Shown here: positions 8,766-18,231 of the stretch, piece by piece | Layout of the letters: each line of letters begins with the position of its first letter | Position numbering within the stretch: position 1 is the stretch's first letter | Origin: Enterococcus mundtii | GTDB taxonomy: Bacteria; Bacillota; Bacilli; Lactobacillales; Enterococcaceae | Assembly (NCBI RefSeq): GCF_003957375.1 | Contig: NZ_CP025473.1 | Span: 1,141,501 to 1,205,500 of the forward strand | Length of the DNA stretch: 64,000 bases | Direction of reading: 5' to 3' | Position numbers and translations under genes: made by a program | The notes under the pieces: model-generated | The model's input: the letters and a program-made list of their open reading frames with translations, nothing else | Databases searched by the model: none | Told to the model about the DNA's origin: nothing

Positions 8766-10189
8766 GAAGCATCAATGAAGAATGTGGAGTATTCGGTGTT
8801 TGGGGACACCCTCAAGCTGCCAATGTTACTTACTTTGGTTTGCATAGTTTGCAGCATCGTGGGCAAGAAGGCGCTGGTATCGTATCAAATGATGACGGGA
8901 AATTATATGGTCACCGTGATCTTGGACTTCTTTCAGAGGTATTCAAAGATCCAAGAAAACTAGCAGCTTTATTTGGACAAGCAGCGATCGGTCACGTTCG
9001 CTATGCTACCGCAGGCAATGGCAGTGTGGATAATATCCAACCTTTTTTATTCAAATTTTACGATCGCTCGATTGGGTTAGCCCATAACGGCAATTTAACG
9101 AATGCTCGCTCTTTACGGACGTCTTTAGAAAAAGATGGTGCCATCTTTCATTCAAATTCAGATACAGAGATTTTGATGCATTTGATCCGGCGTAGTAACG
9201 AAAAAACATTTTTAGACAGACTAAAGGAAGCCTTGGCTGAGGTAAAAGGTGGATTTGCTTACTTATTACTGACAGAAGACGCGATGGTTGCGGCACTAGA
9301 CCCAAATGGTTTTCGCCCATTAGCCATCGGTCAAATGAAAAATGGCGCATATGTCATTACTTCTGAAACCTGTGCGCTGGAAGGGATCGGTGCGCGGTTT
9401 GTACGTGATGTCTTGCCAGGAGAAATCGTGATCATCAATGATGATGGCTATACGATCGAGCAATACACGACAGATACTCAATTGGCGATTTGTTCCATGG
9501 AATATATTTACTTTGCACGTCCAGATTCTGATATTGCAGGGATCAATGTGCATACAGCACGTAAAAATATGGGGAGACGTTTAGCGGCTGAAGCGCCGAT
9601 CGAAGCTGATATGGTGGTTGGAGTGCCCAATTCTTCGTTGTCAGCAGCCAGTGGTTATGCTGAAGCCAGTGGTATCCCTTATGAAATCGGTTTGGTGAAA
9701 AATCAATATGTGGCACGTACGTTCATCCAACCAACCCCAGAATTAAGAGAACAAGGTGTGCGGATGAAACTTTCTGCGGTTCGGGGCGTTGTGGAAGGGA
9801 AAAAAATCATTATGGTCGATGATTCGATCGTTCGCGGCACTACCAGCCGAAGAATCGTCAATCTATTAAAAGAAGCTGGAGCAAAGGAAGTCCATGTGCG
9901 GATCGCATCTCCACCATTGAAATATCCATGTTTTTATGGGATCGATATCCAAACGAGAAAAGAACTGATCGCAGCGAATCATTCAATCGAAGAGATCAGA
10001 GAATGTATCGGCGCAGATTCGTTGGATTTCTTGAGTGAAGAAGGCTTGATTGGAGCAATCGGCCTACAAAAAGATGCCCCTTATTCAGGGGTATGTATGG
10101 CTTATTTCAACGGCGATTATCCGACACCGCTATATGACTACGAAGAGAAATACCAAGAATCTTTAAAAGAAAAAGTATCTTTTTTTTAA
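8750..10189 (+). CDS. purF: Amidophosphoribosyltransferase
   Basis: Committed step of purine synthesis: PRPP plus glutamine to phosphoribosylamine. ATG 8750, after GGGAGGAA, gives an 11-residue propeptide ([11 protein letters not shown]) before the catalytic Cys of ECGVFGVWG. This mirrors the B. subtilis enzyme, which is processed at that point. The N-terminal Ntn-glutaminase half is followed by the PRTase half with the PRPP loop [14 protein letters not shown]. Of the B. subtilis Fe-S ligands, Cys in LAICSMEY and KYPCFYG are present, but the C-terminal CxxC is reduced to SGVC, so the cluster is probably absent or altered. Overlap with purL suggests coupled translation. Confidence 0.97.
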   Translation: MSYEVRSINEECGVFGVWGHPQAANVTYFGLHSLQHRGQEGAGIVSNDDGKLYGHRDLGLLSEVFKDPRKLAALFGQAAIGHVRYATAGNGSVDNIQPFLFKFYDRSIGLAHNGNLTNARSLRTSLEKDGAIFHSNSDTEILMHLIRRSNEKTFLDRLKEALAEVKGGFAYLLLTEDAMVAALDPNGFRPLAIGQMKNGAYVITSETCALEGIGARFVRDVLPGEIVIINDDGYTIEQYTTDTQLAICSMEYIYFARPDSDIAGINVHTARKNMGRRLAAEAPIEADMVVGVPNSSLSAASGYAEASGIPYEIGLVKNQYVARTFIQPTPELREQGVRMKLSAVRGVVEGKKIIMVDDSIVRGTTSRRIVNLLKEAGAKEVHVRIASPPLKYPCFYGIDIQTRKELIAANHSIEEIRECIGADSLDFLSEEGLIGAIGLQKDAPYSGVCMAYFNGDYPTPLYDYEEKYQESLKEKVSFF

Positions 10190-10219
10190 ACGAAGCAAAT
10201 GAAAGGAGCAAGTCATCAA

Positions 10220-11263
10220 ATGGGTAATGCTTATGCAAAAGCAGGTGTGGATGTTGAAGCGGGTTATGAAGTCGTGGATCGCATCAAAAAACATGTGAAG
10301 AAAACAGAAAGAATCGGTGTGATGGGCGCATTAGGAGGCTTTGGTGGCTGCTTTGACCTTAGTGGATTCCAATTAAAAGAACCTGTCTTAGTTTCCGGGA
10401 CAGACGGTGTGGGTACTAAGTTAGCTGTAGCTATCGCCGCAGATCGCCATGAAACGATTGGTATCGATTGTGTCGCGATGTGTGTCAATGATATTTTGGC
10501 ACAAGGAGCAGAACCTTTATACTTTTTAGATTATTTGGCAACAGGTAAAAATGATCCAGAACGTCTCGAAAAAGTCATAGCAGGCGTTGCCACTGGCTGT
10601 GTTTCAGCAAACATGGCATTGATTGGTGGCGAAACAGCAGAAATGCCAGGTATGTATCAAGGGAACGATTATGATCTGGCAGGTTTTGCGGTAGGGATTG
10701 CGGAAAAAGCGCAATTGATTACTGGTCAATCGATTGCAACAGGTGATATCTTGCTCGGTTTGCCTTCTAGTGGCATTCATTCCAATGGGTACTCTTTGGT
10801 TCGTAAAATCTTTTTTGAACAGCAAGGTTTTTCATTAGAAGAAACGATCGACGGGTTGGATACCTCTTTGGCAAATGTGTTGCTTGAACCGACAAAAATC
10901 TATGTTTCGACTTTATTGCCATTAATCAAAAAAGAGAAAATCAAAGGTGCCGCACATATTACAGGTGGTGGGTTCATTGAGAATATTCCACGGATGTTGC
11001 CAGAAAATGTTGCTGTCAGCATCGATCTAGGCACTTGGCCAGTTTTACCGATCTTCAATTGTTTACAAAAATATGGTGAGATCCCTGCATATGAAATGTA
11101 TGAGATCTTTAACATGGGCATTGGAATGGTCATTGCAGTTTCTCCTGAATATGCGAGTGAAATCATTGATCAGATCCACAAATCTGGTGAAGAAGTCTAT
11201 CAAATCGGACAAGTCGTACCGTTTGAGGAACAAAAAGTCGTGATCGCAGAGGGGAAAAAATGA
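10220..11263 (+). CDS. purM: Phosphoribosylformylglycinamidine cyclo-ligase (AIR synthetase)
   Basis: Closes the imidazole ring of AIR from FGAM using ATP. The 347 residues contain the [24 protein letters not shown] and [11 protein letters not shown] motifs and the [15 protein letters not shown] segment, at typical length. ATG 10220 lies 12 bases after AAAGGAG and begins [17 protein letters not shown], the conserved start. The stop overlaps the purN ATG by 4 bases. Confidence 0.96.
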   Translation: MGNAYAKAGVDVEAGYEVVDRIKKHVKKTERIGVMGALGGFGGCFDLSGFQLKEPVLVSGTDGVGTKLAVAIAADRHETIGIDCVAMCVNDILAQGAEPLYFLDYLATGKNDPERLEKVIAGVATGCVSANMALIGGETAEMPGMYQGNDYDLAGFAVGIAEKAQLITGQSIATGDILLGLPSSGIHSNGYSLVRKIFFEQQGFSLEETIDGLDTSLANVLLEPTKIYVSTLLPLIKKEKIKGAAHITGGGFIENIPRMLPENVAVSIDLGTWPVLPIFNCLQKYGEIPAYEMYEIFNMGIGMVIAVSPEYASEIIDQIHKSGEEVYQIGQVVPFEEQKVVIAEGKK

Positions 11264-11838
11264 AGATTGCCGTCTTTGCTTCAGGAAATGGCAGTAACTT
11301 TCAAGCGCTGATCGATTATTTTAAAAAGAACCGACTTTCAGCGACAATCGAGTGGTTGTTTTGTGATCAGCCGCAAGCCTATGTTTTACAACGGGCAAAA
11401 AAATCGCAAGTGCCGAGCACATGTTTTTCACCGAAAGAGTTTGCATCCAAAACGGAGTATGAACAAGCGATCCTTGAAGAATTAGCAAGCCGACAGATTG
11501 ATTTGATCGTATTGGCAGGCTATATGCGAATCATTGATGAAGGTTTACTGTCTGTTTACGAAAATAAAATGATCAATGTTCATCCTTCGTTATTACCAAA
11601 TTTCCCAGGTCTTCATGGGATTCGCGATGCTTTTGAAGCGGGCGTGAAGGAAACAGGTGTCACTGTCCATTATATCGATCGTGGGGTGGATACTGGACCA
11701 ATCATTCGTCAGGAAAAAGTGATGATCGAAAAAGAAGATACATTAGCTACATTGGAACAAAAAATCCATCAGATCGAACATCAGATCTTTCCAGAAGTGA
11801 TTGCAAATATAGTAAATATGGGAGATGTAAAAAAATGA
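11260..11838 (+). CDS. purN: Phosphoribosylglycinamide formyltransferase
   Basis: Transfers formyl from 10-formyl-THF to GAR. The 192 residues carry the N-terminal [13 protein letters not shown] loop, the LAGYMRI segment, the [12 protein letters not shown] catalytic region and the [13 protein letters not shown] signature with its catalytic Asp. It is coupled by ATGA-type overlaps to purM before it and purH after it. Confidence 0.96.
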   Translation: MKIAVFASGNGSNFQALIDYFKKNRLSATIEWLFCDQPQAYVLQRAKKSQVPSTCFSPKEFASKTEYEQAILEELASRQIDLIVLAGYMRIIDEGLLSVYENKMINVHPSLLPNFPGLHGIRDAFEAGVKETGVTVHYIDRGVDTGPIIRQEKVMIEKEDTLATLEQKIHQIEHQIFPEVIANIVNMGDVKK

Positions 11839-13367
11839 CAAGAGCGTTAATAAGTGTTTCAGATAAGACTGGGGTCATTGACTTTGCGAAAGGACTACGT
11901 GCTGCCGGTATAGAGATCATTTCCACAGGTGGAACTAAAACAGCTTTGGAAGAAGCGGGAATCGAAACCATTTCTATAGATGAAGTAACCGGTTTTCCTG
12001 AAATGATGGATGGTCGAGTGAAAACTTTACATCCAAAAATCCATGGAGGATTATTAGGGCGTCGAGATAGTGAAAGCCACATGAAGGCAATGGAAAAAGA
12101 AGCCATCCAACCAATCGATATTGTCTGTGTCAACCTTTATCCATTCAAGGAAACGATCTTAAAACCAGGAGCGACTGAAGCAGATGCAATCGAAAATATT
12201 GATATCGGTGGACCGAGCATGTTGCGAAGTGCTGCAAAAAATCATGCTTTCGTAACAGCCATCGTTGATCCAGTTGATTATGCGATCGTTTTAGCAGAAA
12301 TCCAGCAAGAAGGTCATACGAGCCTTGAGACACGTAGAAAGCTAGCAGCAAAAGTTTTTCGTCATACGGCTGCTTATGATGCATTGATTGGTCAATATCT
12401 CACAGAGGCCGTAGGTGAGAAAGAACCTGAGAATCTAACACTTACCTACACGCGTAAACAAGACCTTCGTTATGGTGAGAATAACCATCAAGAAGCAGCG
12501 TTTTATCAAGCGGCATTACCATCGAACTACTCGATTGCGTGTGCGGAACAATTGCACGGTAAGGAACTTTCTTTCAATAATATTCGTGATGCGGATGCGG
12601 CGTTACGTATCATGAGAGAGTTCACAGAACCAACAGTCGTTGCGCTAAAACACATGAACCCATGTGGTATCGGAAGTGGCGAGACGATTTTCTCTGCGTG
12701 GGAAACAGCTTATGCTGCTGATCCGGTATCGATCTTTGGCGGCATTATCGTCTTGAATCGGGAAGTCGATTTGGTTAGTGCACAAGCAATGACTCAATTG
12801 TTTTTAGAAATCATTATCGCTCCTAGTTACAGTGAAGAAGCACTAGCTGTACTGCAAACAAAGAAAAATCTCCGTCTGTTACAAGTCGATTTCTCGAATG
12901 TGGTAGGAAATGCTAACGAAATGGTCTCTGTCTTAGGAGGTTTACTAGTCCAACAAGATGATCGTGCAATGGAAGAACCAGAAAGTTGGACCGTAGTCAC
13001 CAATCGGCAACCCACCAAAGAAGAGCAAGCAGCGATGGCTTTTGCCTGGAAAGCGGTCAAACATGTGAAATCAAATGCGATCGTTGTTGCAAATCAACAG
13101 CAAACCCTCGGTATTGGGGCCGGTCAAATGAATCGTGTGGGTTCGGTCAAGCTTGCGATCGAACAAGCTGGTGCTAAAGCCGAAACAGCTGCGCTTGCAA
13201 GTGATGCTTACTTCCCAATGGATGACTCTGTCGAATACGCTGCGAAGTATGGCATCAAAGCAATCATCCAGCCGGGAGGAAGTATCAAAGATCAAGCCTC
13301 GATTGATATGGCAAATAAGTATGGTATCGCAATGGTATTTACCGGCGTACGTCATTTTAGACATTAA
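11835..13367 (+). CDS. purH: Bifunctional AICAR transformylase / IMP cyclohydrolase
   Basis: Catalyses the last two steps to IMP. The 510 residues are full length: an N-terminal MGS-like IMP cyclohydrolase domain ([36 protein letters not shown]) and a C-terminal AICAR transformylase domain ([21 protein letters not shown] with the catalytic KH pair, IQPGGSIKD). It overlaps purN by 4 bases. Confidence 0.97.
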   Translation: MTRALISVSDKTGVIDFAKGLRAAGIEIISTGGTKTALEEAGIETISIDEVTGFPEMMDGRVKTLHPKIHGGLLGRRDSESHMKAMEKEAIQPIDIVCVNLYPFKETILKPGATEADAIENIDIGGPSMLRSAAKNHAFVTAIVDPVDYAIVLAEIQQEGHTSLETRRKLAAKVFRHTAAYDALIGQYLTEAVGEKEPENLTLTYTRKQDLRYGENNHQEAAFYQAALPSNYSIACAEQLHGKELSFNNIRDADAALRIMREFTEPTVVALKHMNPCGIGSGETIFSAWETAYAADPVSIFGGIIVLNREVDLVSAQAMTQLFLEIIIAPSYSEEALAVLQTKKNLRLLQVDFSNVVGNANEMVSVLGGLLVQQDDRAMEEPESWTVVTNRQPTKEEQAAMAFAWKAVKHVKSNAIVVANQQQTLGIGAGQMNRVGSVKLAIEQAGAKAETAALASDAYFPMDDSVEYAAKYGIKAIIQPGGSIKDQASIDMANKYGIAMVFTGVRHFRH

Positions 13368-13382
13368 GAAGGAGCGGATAAA

Positions 13383-14648
13383 ATGAAGTGTTTAGTGATT
13401 GGCTCGGGAGGGCGAGAACATGCGATCAGTAAAAAACTTGTAGCTAGTCCATTAGTCGAAGTAGTGTATTGCGCACCTGGAAATGTAGGAATGCAAAAAG
13501 ATGGGGTTCGCTTGGTGGATCTTGTTGAAACGGATCATGAAGGATTGATCGAATTTGCTCGATCTGAAGGGATCTCCTGGACATTTGTTGGTCCAGAGAT
13601 TCCTCTACTCAATGGGATCGTTGATGATTTTCAAGCGGAAGGATTAGCGATTTTTGGCCCTACAAAAGCTGCAGCCTTAATTGAAGGTTCAAAGAGCTTT
13701 GCCAAAGAGTTGATGGCACGTCAAGGTATTCCTACTGCAGAGTCACAAACGTTTACCCGTTTTGCTGAAGCGAGAGAATACATTGAAGCAAAAGGCGCAC
13801 CGATCGTTATCAAAGCAGACGGATTAGCTGCTGGCAAAGGGGTCGTTGTGGCGGAAACCCTCGAAGTCGCTGTCGAAGCCGCTTCAGATATGCTAGAAAA
13901 TGAGCGTTTTGGTGCTAGTGGGCAGCAAATCGTTGTGGAAGAGTTCTTGTCTGGTGAAGAGTTTTCTTTACTTGCTTTTGTCCGAGATACAGAAGTTTAT
14001 CCCATGGTGATCTCGCAAGACCATAAGCGAGCGTATAATGAGGATAAAGGTCCCAATACTGGCGGAATGGGTGCTTATACACCTGTACCACAAATCCCTC
14101 AGACCATGGTTGATCAGGCTGTCGAAGAAGTATTGAAACCAGCAGTGCGAGGAATGAAAGAGATAGGTCGTTCATTTACTGGTATTTTATATGCAGGGCT
14201 GATTGCCACCGCAGAAGGGCCAAAAGTAATCGAATTCAATGCTCGGTTTGGTGATCCTGAAACGCAAGTTGTGTTACCACGACTTAAAAGTGATCTAGCA
14301 GAAATCATTGACCGCCTATTATCAGGAAAGGCAGTCGAGTTAACATGGGAGACAGAAGGATGTTGCTTAGGTGTAGTCGTTGCGGCAGAAGGCTATCCAG
14401 GAAAATACCAAAAAGGTGCCTTGCTTCCAGATTTCTCAGCTGATCCAGCTGTGGCCGTCTATTATGCCGGAGTAGAGAAACAAGCGAAAGAATTAGTAGG
14501 TGCAGGGGGACGGATCTATTTGGTGGAAGCGAGTGGACAGACAATCGAAGAAGCGCAAGAAAAAATATACTCTGTTTTAAAAGTCAAGAATACTGAGCAT
14601 ACATTCTATCGGACGGATATCGGCTCAAAAGCCTTGATACAAAAGTAA
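13383..14648 (+). CDS. purD: Phosphoribosylamine-glycine ligase
   Basis: ATP-grasp enzyme making GAR from phosphoribosylamine and glycine. The 421 residues include the N-terminal VIGSGGREHAI loop, KADGLAAGKGVVVA in the ATP-grasp fold, the GPNTGGMGAYTP signature and EFNARFGDPETQ. AAGGAG precedes ATG 13383. It is the last gene of the operon and is followed by a strong terminator. Confidence 0.97.
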   Translation: MKCLVIGSGGREHAISKKLVASPLVEVVYCAPGNVGMQKDGVRLVDLVETDHEGLIEFARSEGISWTFVGPEIPLLNGIVDDFQAEGLAIFGPTKAAALIEGSKSFAKELMARQGIPTAESQTFTRFAEAREYIEAKGAPIVIKADGLAAGKGVVVAETLEVAVEAASDMLENERFGASGQQIVVEEFLSGEEFSLLAFVRDTEVYPMVISQDHKRAYNEDKGPNTGGMGAYTPVPQIPQTMVDQAVEEVLKPAVRGMKEIGRSFTGILYAGLIATAEGPKVIEFNARFGDPETQVVLPRLKSDLAEIIDRLLSGKAVELTWETEGCCLGVVVAAEGYPGKYQKGALLPDFSADPAVAVYYAGVEKQAKELVGAGGRIYLVEASGQTIEEAQEKIYSVLKVKNTEHTFYRTDIGSKALIQK

Positions 14649-14661
14649 AAGTCACATAAAG

Positions 14662-14709
14662 AAATAAAACTATTTTTTGCTGAAACGGAAAAATAGTTTT
14701 ATTTTTTTT
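14662..14709 (+). terminator. purD operon terminator
   Basis: AT-rich stem AAATAAAACTATTTTT paired with AAAAATAGTTTTATTT around an 11-base loop, followed by further Ts. Confidence 0.85.
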
Positions 14710-14766
14710 GAAGCCTTTTCATTGTGGTTATGGTAAAATCGAGTTGGTAAGAAAGGATGAGATTTG

Positions 14767-15681
14767 ATGAAAAAGATTCGTTTAGGGACTTCCGACCAGC
14801 TCGTATCCTCCGTCATTTTAGGTTGTATGCGTTTGAATGGTTCTGAGCAACCTGAAAAAGTGATTGAAACAGCTTTTGAAAATGGCATCAACTTTTTTGA
14901 CCATGCGGATATTTACGGTGGTGGGGACTGTGAAACAATTTTTGCTCAAGCGTTAGCAAAAACTTCGCTAAAACGTGATGAATTATTTATCCAAACGAAA
15001 TGCGGGATCGTACCAGGAAAGATGTTTGATTTCTCAAAAAAACACATCATTCAATCGGTTGAAGATAGCTTGCGTCGATTAGATATAGAATACGTTGATG
15101 CCTTGTTACTTCATCGTCCAGACACACTCGTTGAACCCGAAGAAGTGGCGGAAGCGTTTGATGAGTTGGAGCGATCTGGCAAGGTTCGTTTCTTTGGTGT
15201 GAGCAATCAAAAACCAATGCAGATCGAATTATTGAAAAAATATGTGAACCAGCCATTACTGGCGAACCAATTACAATTTGGTCTTAAACATTCCGAAATG
15301 ATCGATCAGGGAATCCATGTGAACATGACAGATCAAGCAAGTATTGACCATGATGGCAGTATCCTAGATTATTCTCGTTTACATGAGATGACGATCCAAG
15401 CGTGGTCGCCTTATCAATATGGCTTCTTTGAAGGTGTATTCATTGGAAATGAAAAATTCCCAGAATTGAATCAGTCGTTAAACGAACTGGCAGAAAAATA
15501 TCAGACGACACCAACTGGGTTAGCGTCGGCGTGGATCTTACGCCATCCTGCAAATATGCAGGTGATCGCTGGAACGATGAATCTGGCAAGGATTGGAGAG
15601 ATCGCGAAAGCATCGATGATCGATATGACCAAAGAAGATTGGTATGCATTGTATCGTGCTGCTGGCAATATTTTGCCATAA
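14767..15681 (+). CDS. Aldo/keto reductase family oxidoreductase
   Basis: NAD(P)H-dependent reductase of the YdhF/YcsN-like branch. The 304 residues include the Asp/Tyr region NFFDHADIYGGGDCE, the catalytic Lys in FIQTKCGI, the LLHRPDTL His motif, GVSNQKPMQIELL, and an NADP-binding C-terminus (AWILRHPANMQVIAGTMN). ATG 14767 follows AAAGGATGA; the adjacent TTG is a poorer choice. It is monocistronic, between the purD terminator and its own. The physiological substrate cannot be inferred. Confidence 0.9.
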   Translation: MKKIRLGTSDQLVSSVILGCMRLNGSEQPEKVIETAFENGINFFDHADIYGGGDCETIFAQALAKTSLKRDELFIQTKCGIVPGKMFDFSKKHIIQSVEDSLRRLDIEYVDALLLHRPDTLVEPEEVAEAFDELERSGKVRFFGVSNQKPMQIELLKKYVNQPLLANQLQFGLKHSEMIDQGIHVNMTDQASIDHDGSILDYSRLHEMTIQAWSPYQYGFFEGVFIGNEKFPELNQSLNELAEKYQTTPTGLASAWILRHPANMQVIAGTMNLARIGEIAKASMIDMTKEDWYALYRAAGNILP

Positions 15682-15699
15682 AATAAAAGATATCGTTAG

Positions 15700-15738
15700 C
15701 CGACTCTCTGCTTTTTATGAGAATGAGAGTCGGTTTTT
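15700..15738 (+). terminator. Terminator after aldo/keto reductase
   Basis: 9-bp stem CCGACTCTC / GAGAGTCGG with a 16-base loop, followed by TTTTT. Confidence 0.85.
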
Positions 15739-15786
15739 ACAAAAATAGAAAAACGATGAACAGCATCGAAGAAAAGAGGAGAATCA

Positions 15787-16908
15787 ATGAATAAACAGTT
15801 AAGGAAACTATTACAAGATGAGAGAAAATACTTATACGCCGATTTTACTACATTACATAAAACACAACAAAAACTATATAATGAGATCATCAAAGAACAA
15901 AATAACTTATTGAATAAATTTCCTGAAAATGAAACACAAGCAAAAAAACTCATCGACCCAATCAATTCTTATGAAAATAAGATCGAAATGTGGGTAGCCA
16001 ACGCTATGCGGATGGAAAAAATGGAGAAACATATCCAATCTATCCGATTAAAATTACATGCGGGCCTTCATCAACCAAGCAAGGCTTTCGAAAGAATGGG
16101 CTATCAGGAAAATTCGGCAAGAATCATGCTTGAAACACGTAATGAACGCTTTTATCCCCACGTGTTTCAACAATTGATTTCAAAAATCACTTCTTTCATT
16201 GGTCAGAATGTAACTTTCTCTCGTGGTGAAGCAAAAATTCCGCGATCAATTGATTTAAACCTAAGCAAAAAAACGTTACAAACACGTAAAGACCGTTTGT
16301 CCGCAGAATTTAATGCACTACACAAAGAATCAAATAAATGGAAAAATGATTTGAGAAACTTAAAGGAACAAGTGTTACAGTATCGTAAAGATTTAGCAAA
16401 TCCAGATTTTCGAAGAGATTTTAAAATAGATTTGGAGCTGCACCATTCCATTAATTTTGTTGCAGGACCTGTAATCCAATCAATCGAATCACTACATTCA
16501 AGTATGTTGAAATACGCAGAAAGTTTGATTCTTTTAAATAAAAAAGAGGGAGAACTTTTTGAGACTAGAGCACAAATCAATGGTAAAGAGCAGTACGTCA
16601 ATGGGAGTCATACGATGAAAAACTTGAATTACCAACGTGGTCAGGCTCTAGCTGATTTGAAAACAATAAGTAAAAAATACTATACCCCTGAAGTACTGGT
16701 AGCAATCGATTATGCACGTGATCTAGGTGCAGGAGTACTGAGAACAGTCGATGTAGATAAGCATGTACAGATGAATAGAAAGCTCCAACAAATAGCTCAA
16801 TTAAAAACAAAAGGCTCTTTCGTCGACCGTGCGAATCATGCGAAAAACATGGCGAGAGATTTCCAACGAAATCGCCCAACAACAAGTAACCATGAAAAAA
16901 GCCGTTAA
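15787..16908 (+). CDS. Uncharacterised basic coiled-coil protein (373 aa)
   Basis: Not recognised. The ATG follows AGAGGAG. The protein is Lys/Arg- and Gln-rich with long heptad-like helical stretches (residues ~1-110, ~160-215 and ~300-350). It has no signal peptide, membrane helix, LXG motif or known enzymatic motif, and ends in a disordered basic tail (RNRPTTSNHEKSR). It lies alone between two terminators, in a window otherwise dominated by housekeeping genes. A second orphan of similar size and charge is at 46079-47221, but I see no convincing alignment between them. A cytoplasmic structural or nucleic-acid-associated role is possible but unsupported. Confidence 0.75.
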   Translation: MNKQLRKLLQDERKYLYADFTTLHKTQQKLYNEIIKEQNNLLNKFPENETQAKKLIDPINSYENKIEMWVANAMRMEKMEKHIQSIRLKLHAGLHQPSKAFERMGYQENSARIMLETRNERFYPHVFQQLISKITSFIGQNVTFSRGEAKIPRSIDLNLSKKTLQTRKDRLSAEFNALHKESNKWKNDLRNLKEQVLQYRKDLANPDFRRDFKIDLELHHSINFVAGPVIQSIESLHSSMLKYAESLILLNKKEGELFETRAQINGKEQYVNGSHTMKNLNYQRGQALADLKTISKKYYTPEVLVAIDYARDLGAGVLRTVDVDKHVQMNRKLQQIAQLKTKGSFVDRANHAKNMARDFQRNRPTTSNHEKSR

Positions 16909-16950
16909 GGATCATTGTGATTTTACAAACAAAAAAGCAAAGTAGAATCA

Positions 16951-16985
16951 AAAAAAGCGAACATTTAAAAATGTTCGCTTTTTTT
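16951..16985 (+). terminator. Terminator after coiled-coil gene; arms carry PurBox cores
   Basis: Stem AAAAAAGCGAACAT / ATGTTCGCTTTTTT with a 6-base loop and T-run. Each arm spells a near PurBox (AAAAGCGAACATT), arranged as a palindrome ~50 bases upstream of the guaC promoter. Confidence 0.85.
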
Positions 16986-17035
16986 ACACGAAAACTTAAT
17001 TAAAGGTAAAATACAACTTTTTTATAAAAAAAAGC

Positions 17036-17064
17036 TTGATTTTTTTATTAAATTACGTTAAATT
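17036..17064 (+). promoter_or_regulatory. guaC promoter
   Basis: TTGATT (17036-17041), a 17-base spacer and TAAATT (17059-17064): almost the purE/purC promoter hexamers. The inferred start is near 17071. Confidence 0.55.
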
Positions 17065-17100
17065 ACTTGAGGTGCTAAAAATAAGCATATAAAAAGCAGA

Positions 17101-17115
17101 TAATGTTCGTGTTTT
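17101..17115 (-). promoter_or_regulatory. PurBox-like site in guaC leader
   Basis: TAATGTTCGTGTTTT is the reverse complement of AAAACACGAACATTA, sharing the CGAACATT core with the purC box. It lies ~30 bases downstream of the inferred start and ~30 bases before the start codon, a position suited to repression rather than activation. Confidence 0.5.
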
Positions 17116-17145
17116 TTGCGGATATGAAATCGAGAGGACGATATG

Positions 17146-18123
17146 ATGAAAGTATTTGATTACGAAGATATTCAACTGATTCCTAATAAATGTATCGTAA
17201 ACAGCCGTTCGGAATGTGATACAACTGTGACTTTAGGTTCACATACATTTAAAATGCCGGTTGTGCCAGCAAATATGCAAACGATCATTGATGAAACGAT
17301 TGCGGAATTTTTAGCTGAAAATGGTTATTTCTATATCATGCATCGTTTTGAAGAAGAAGCACGAATCCCCTTTATCGAAAAAATGAAAGCAAGAAATTTA
17401 ATTTCTTCTATTAGTGTAGGCGTGAAAAAGGACGAGTATACTTTTGTAGAAGAATTGGCAGAAAAATCTCTTGTGCCTGATTATATTACAATTGATATTG
17501 CCCATGGACATTCAAATGCTGTCATTGCGATGATCCAGCATATCAAAAAGCATTTACCAGATACGTTTGTCATTGCAGGGAACGTCGGAACACCAGAAGC
17601 TGTTCGAGAATTAGAAAACGCTGGAGCAGATGCAACAAAAGTCGGCATTGGCCCAGGGAAAGTATGTATCACAAAAATCAAAACTGGTTTTGGTACTGGT
17701 GGTTGGCAGTTAGCAGCACTAAGATGGTGTGCGAAAGCTGCCCGCAAACCGATCATTGCTGACGGTGGTATCCGCACGCCTGGAGATGTGGCGAAATCAG
17801 TGCGTTTTGGTGCGACGATGGTGATGATCGGTTCATTGTTTGCAGGACACGAAGAATCACCAGGAGAAACAAAGGTTGAGAACGGTGTCGTTTACAAAGA
17901 ATATTTTGGATCAGCTTCTGAATTCCAAAAAGGCGAAAAGAAAAATGTTGAAGGTAAGAAAATTTGGATCCAACACAAAGGATCTTTAAAAGATACGTTA
18001 GTTGAAATGCAACAAGATTTACAATCTTCGATTTCTTATGCCGGTGGTCGCGATTTAGAATCAATTCGTAAAGTCGATTATGTCATCGTTAAAAACTCGA
18101 TTTTCAATGGAGATACGATTTAA
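17146..18123 (+). CDS. guaC: GMP reductase
   Basis: NADPH-dependent deamination of GMP to IMP, returning guanine nucleotides to the IMP pool made by the upstream pur genes. The 325 residues match the GuaC2 type. The [12 protein letters not shown] start, the [20 protein letters not shown] segment, the [11 protein letters not shown] loop with the catalytic Cys, and [15 protein letters not shown] are visible. Two ATGs are adjacent; 17146 is better spaced from GAGAGGA than 17143. It is monocistronic with a strong terminator, and a PurBox-like site in the leader suggests purine control. Confidence 0.96.
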   Translation: MKVFDYEDIQLIPNKCIVNSRSECDTTVTLGSHTFKMPVVPANMQTIIDETIAEFLAENGYFYIMHRFEEEARIPFIEKMKARNLISSISVGVKKDEYTFVEELAEKSLVPDYITIDIAHGHSNAVIAMIQHIKKHLPDTFVIAGNVGTPEAVRELENAGADATKVGIGPGKVCITKIKTGFGTGGWQLAALRWCAKAARKPIIADGGIRTPGDVAKSVRFGATMVMIGSLFAGHEESPGETKVENGVVYKEYFGSASEFQKGEKKNVEGKKIWIQHKGSLKDTLVEMQQDLQSSISYAGGRDLESIRKVDYVIVKNSIFNGDTI

Positions 18124-18135
18124 TTCGAAGTAATA

Positions 18136-18167
18136 GATTGGTAAGAGAAATCTTACCAATCTTTTTT
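18136..18167 (+). terminator. guaC terminator
   Basis: Perfect stem GATTGGTAAGA / TCTTACCAATC with a GAAA loop and six Ts. Confidence 0.92.
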
Positions 18168-18231
18168 ATACATTTTCTTTCTTTTTGAAACTAAGCTATA
18201 ATAGTAGAAAGTAAATATTTGGAGAATGCAT

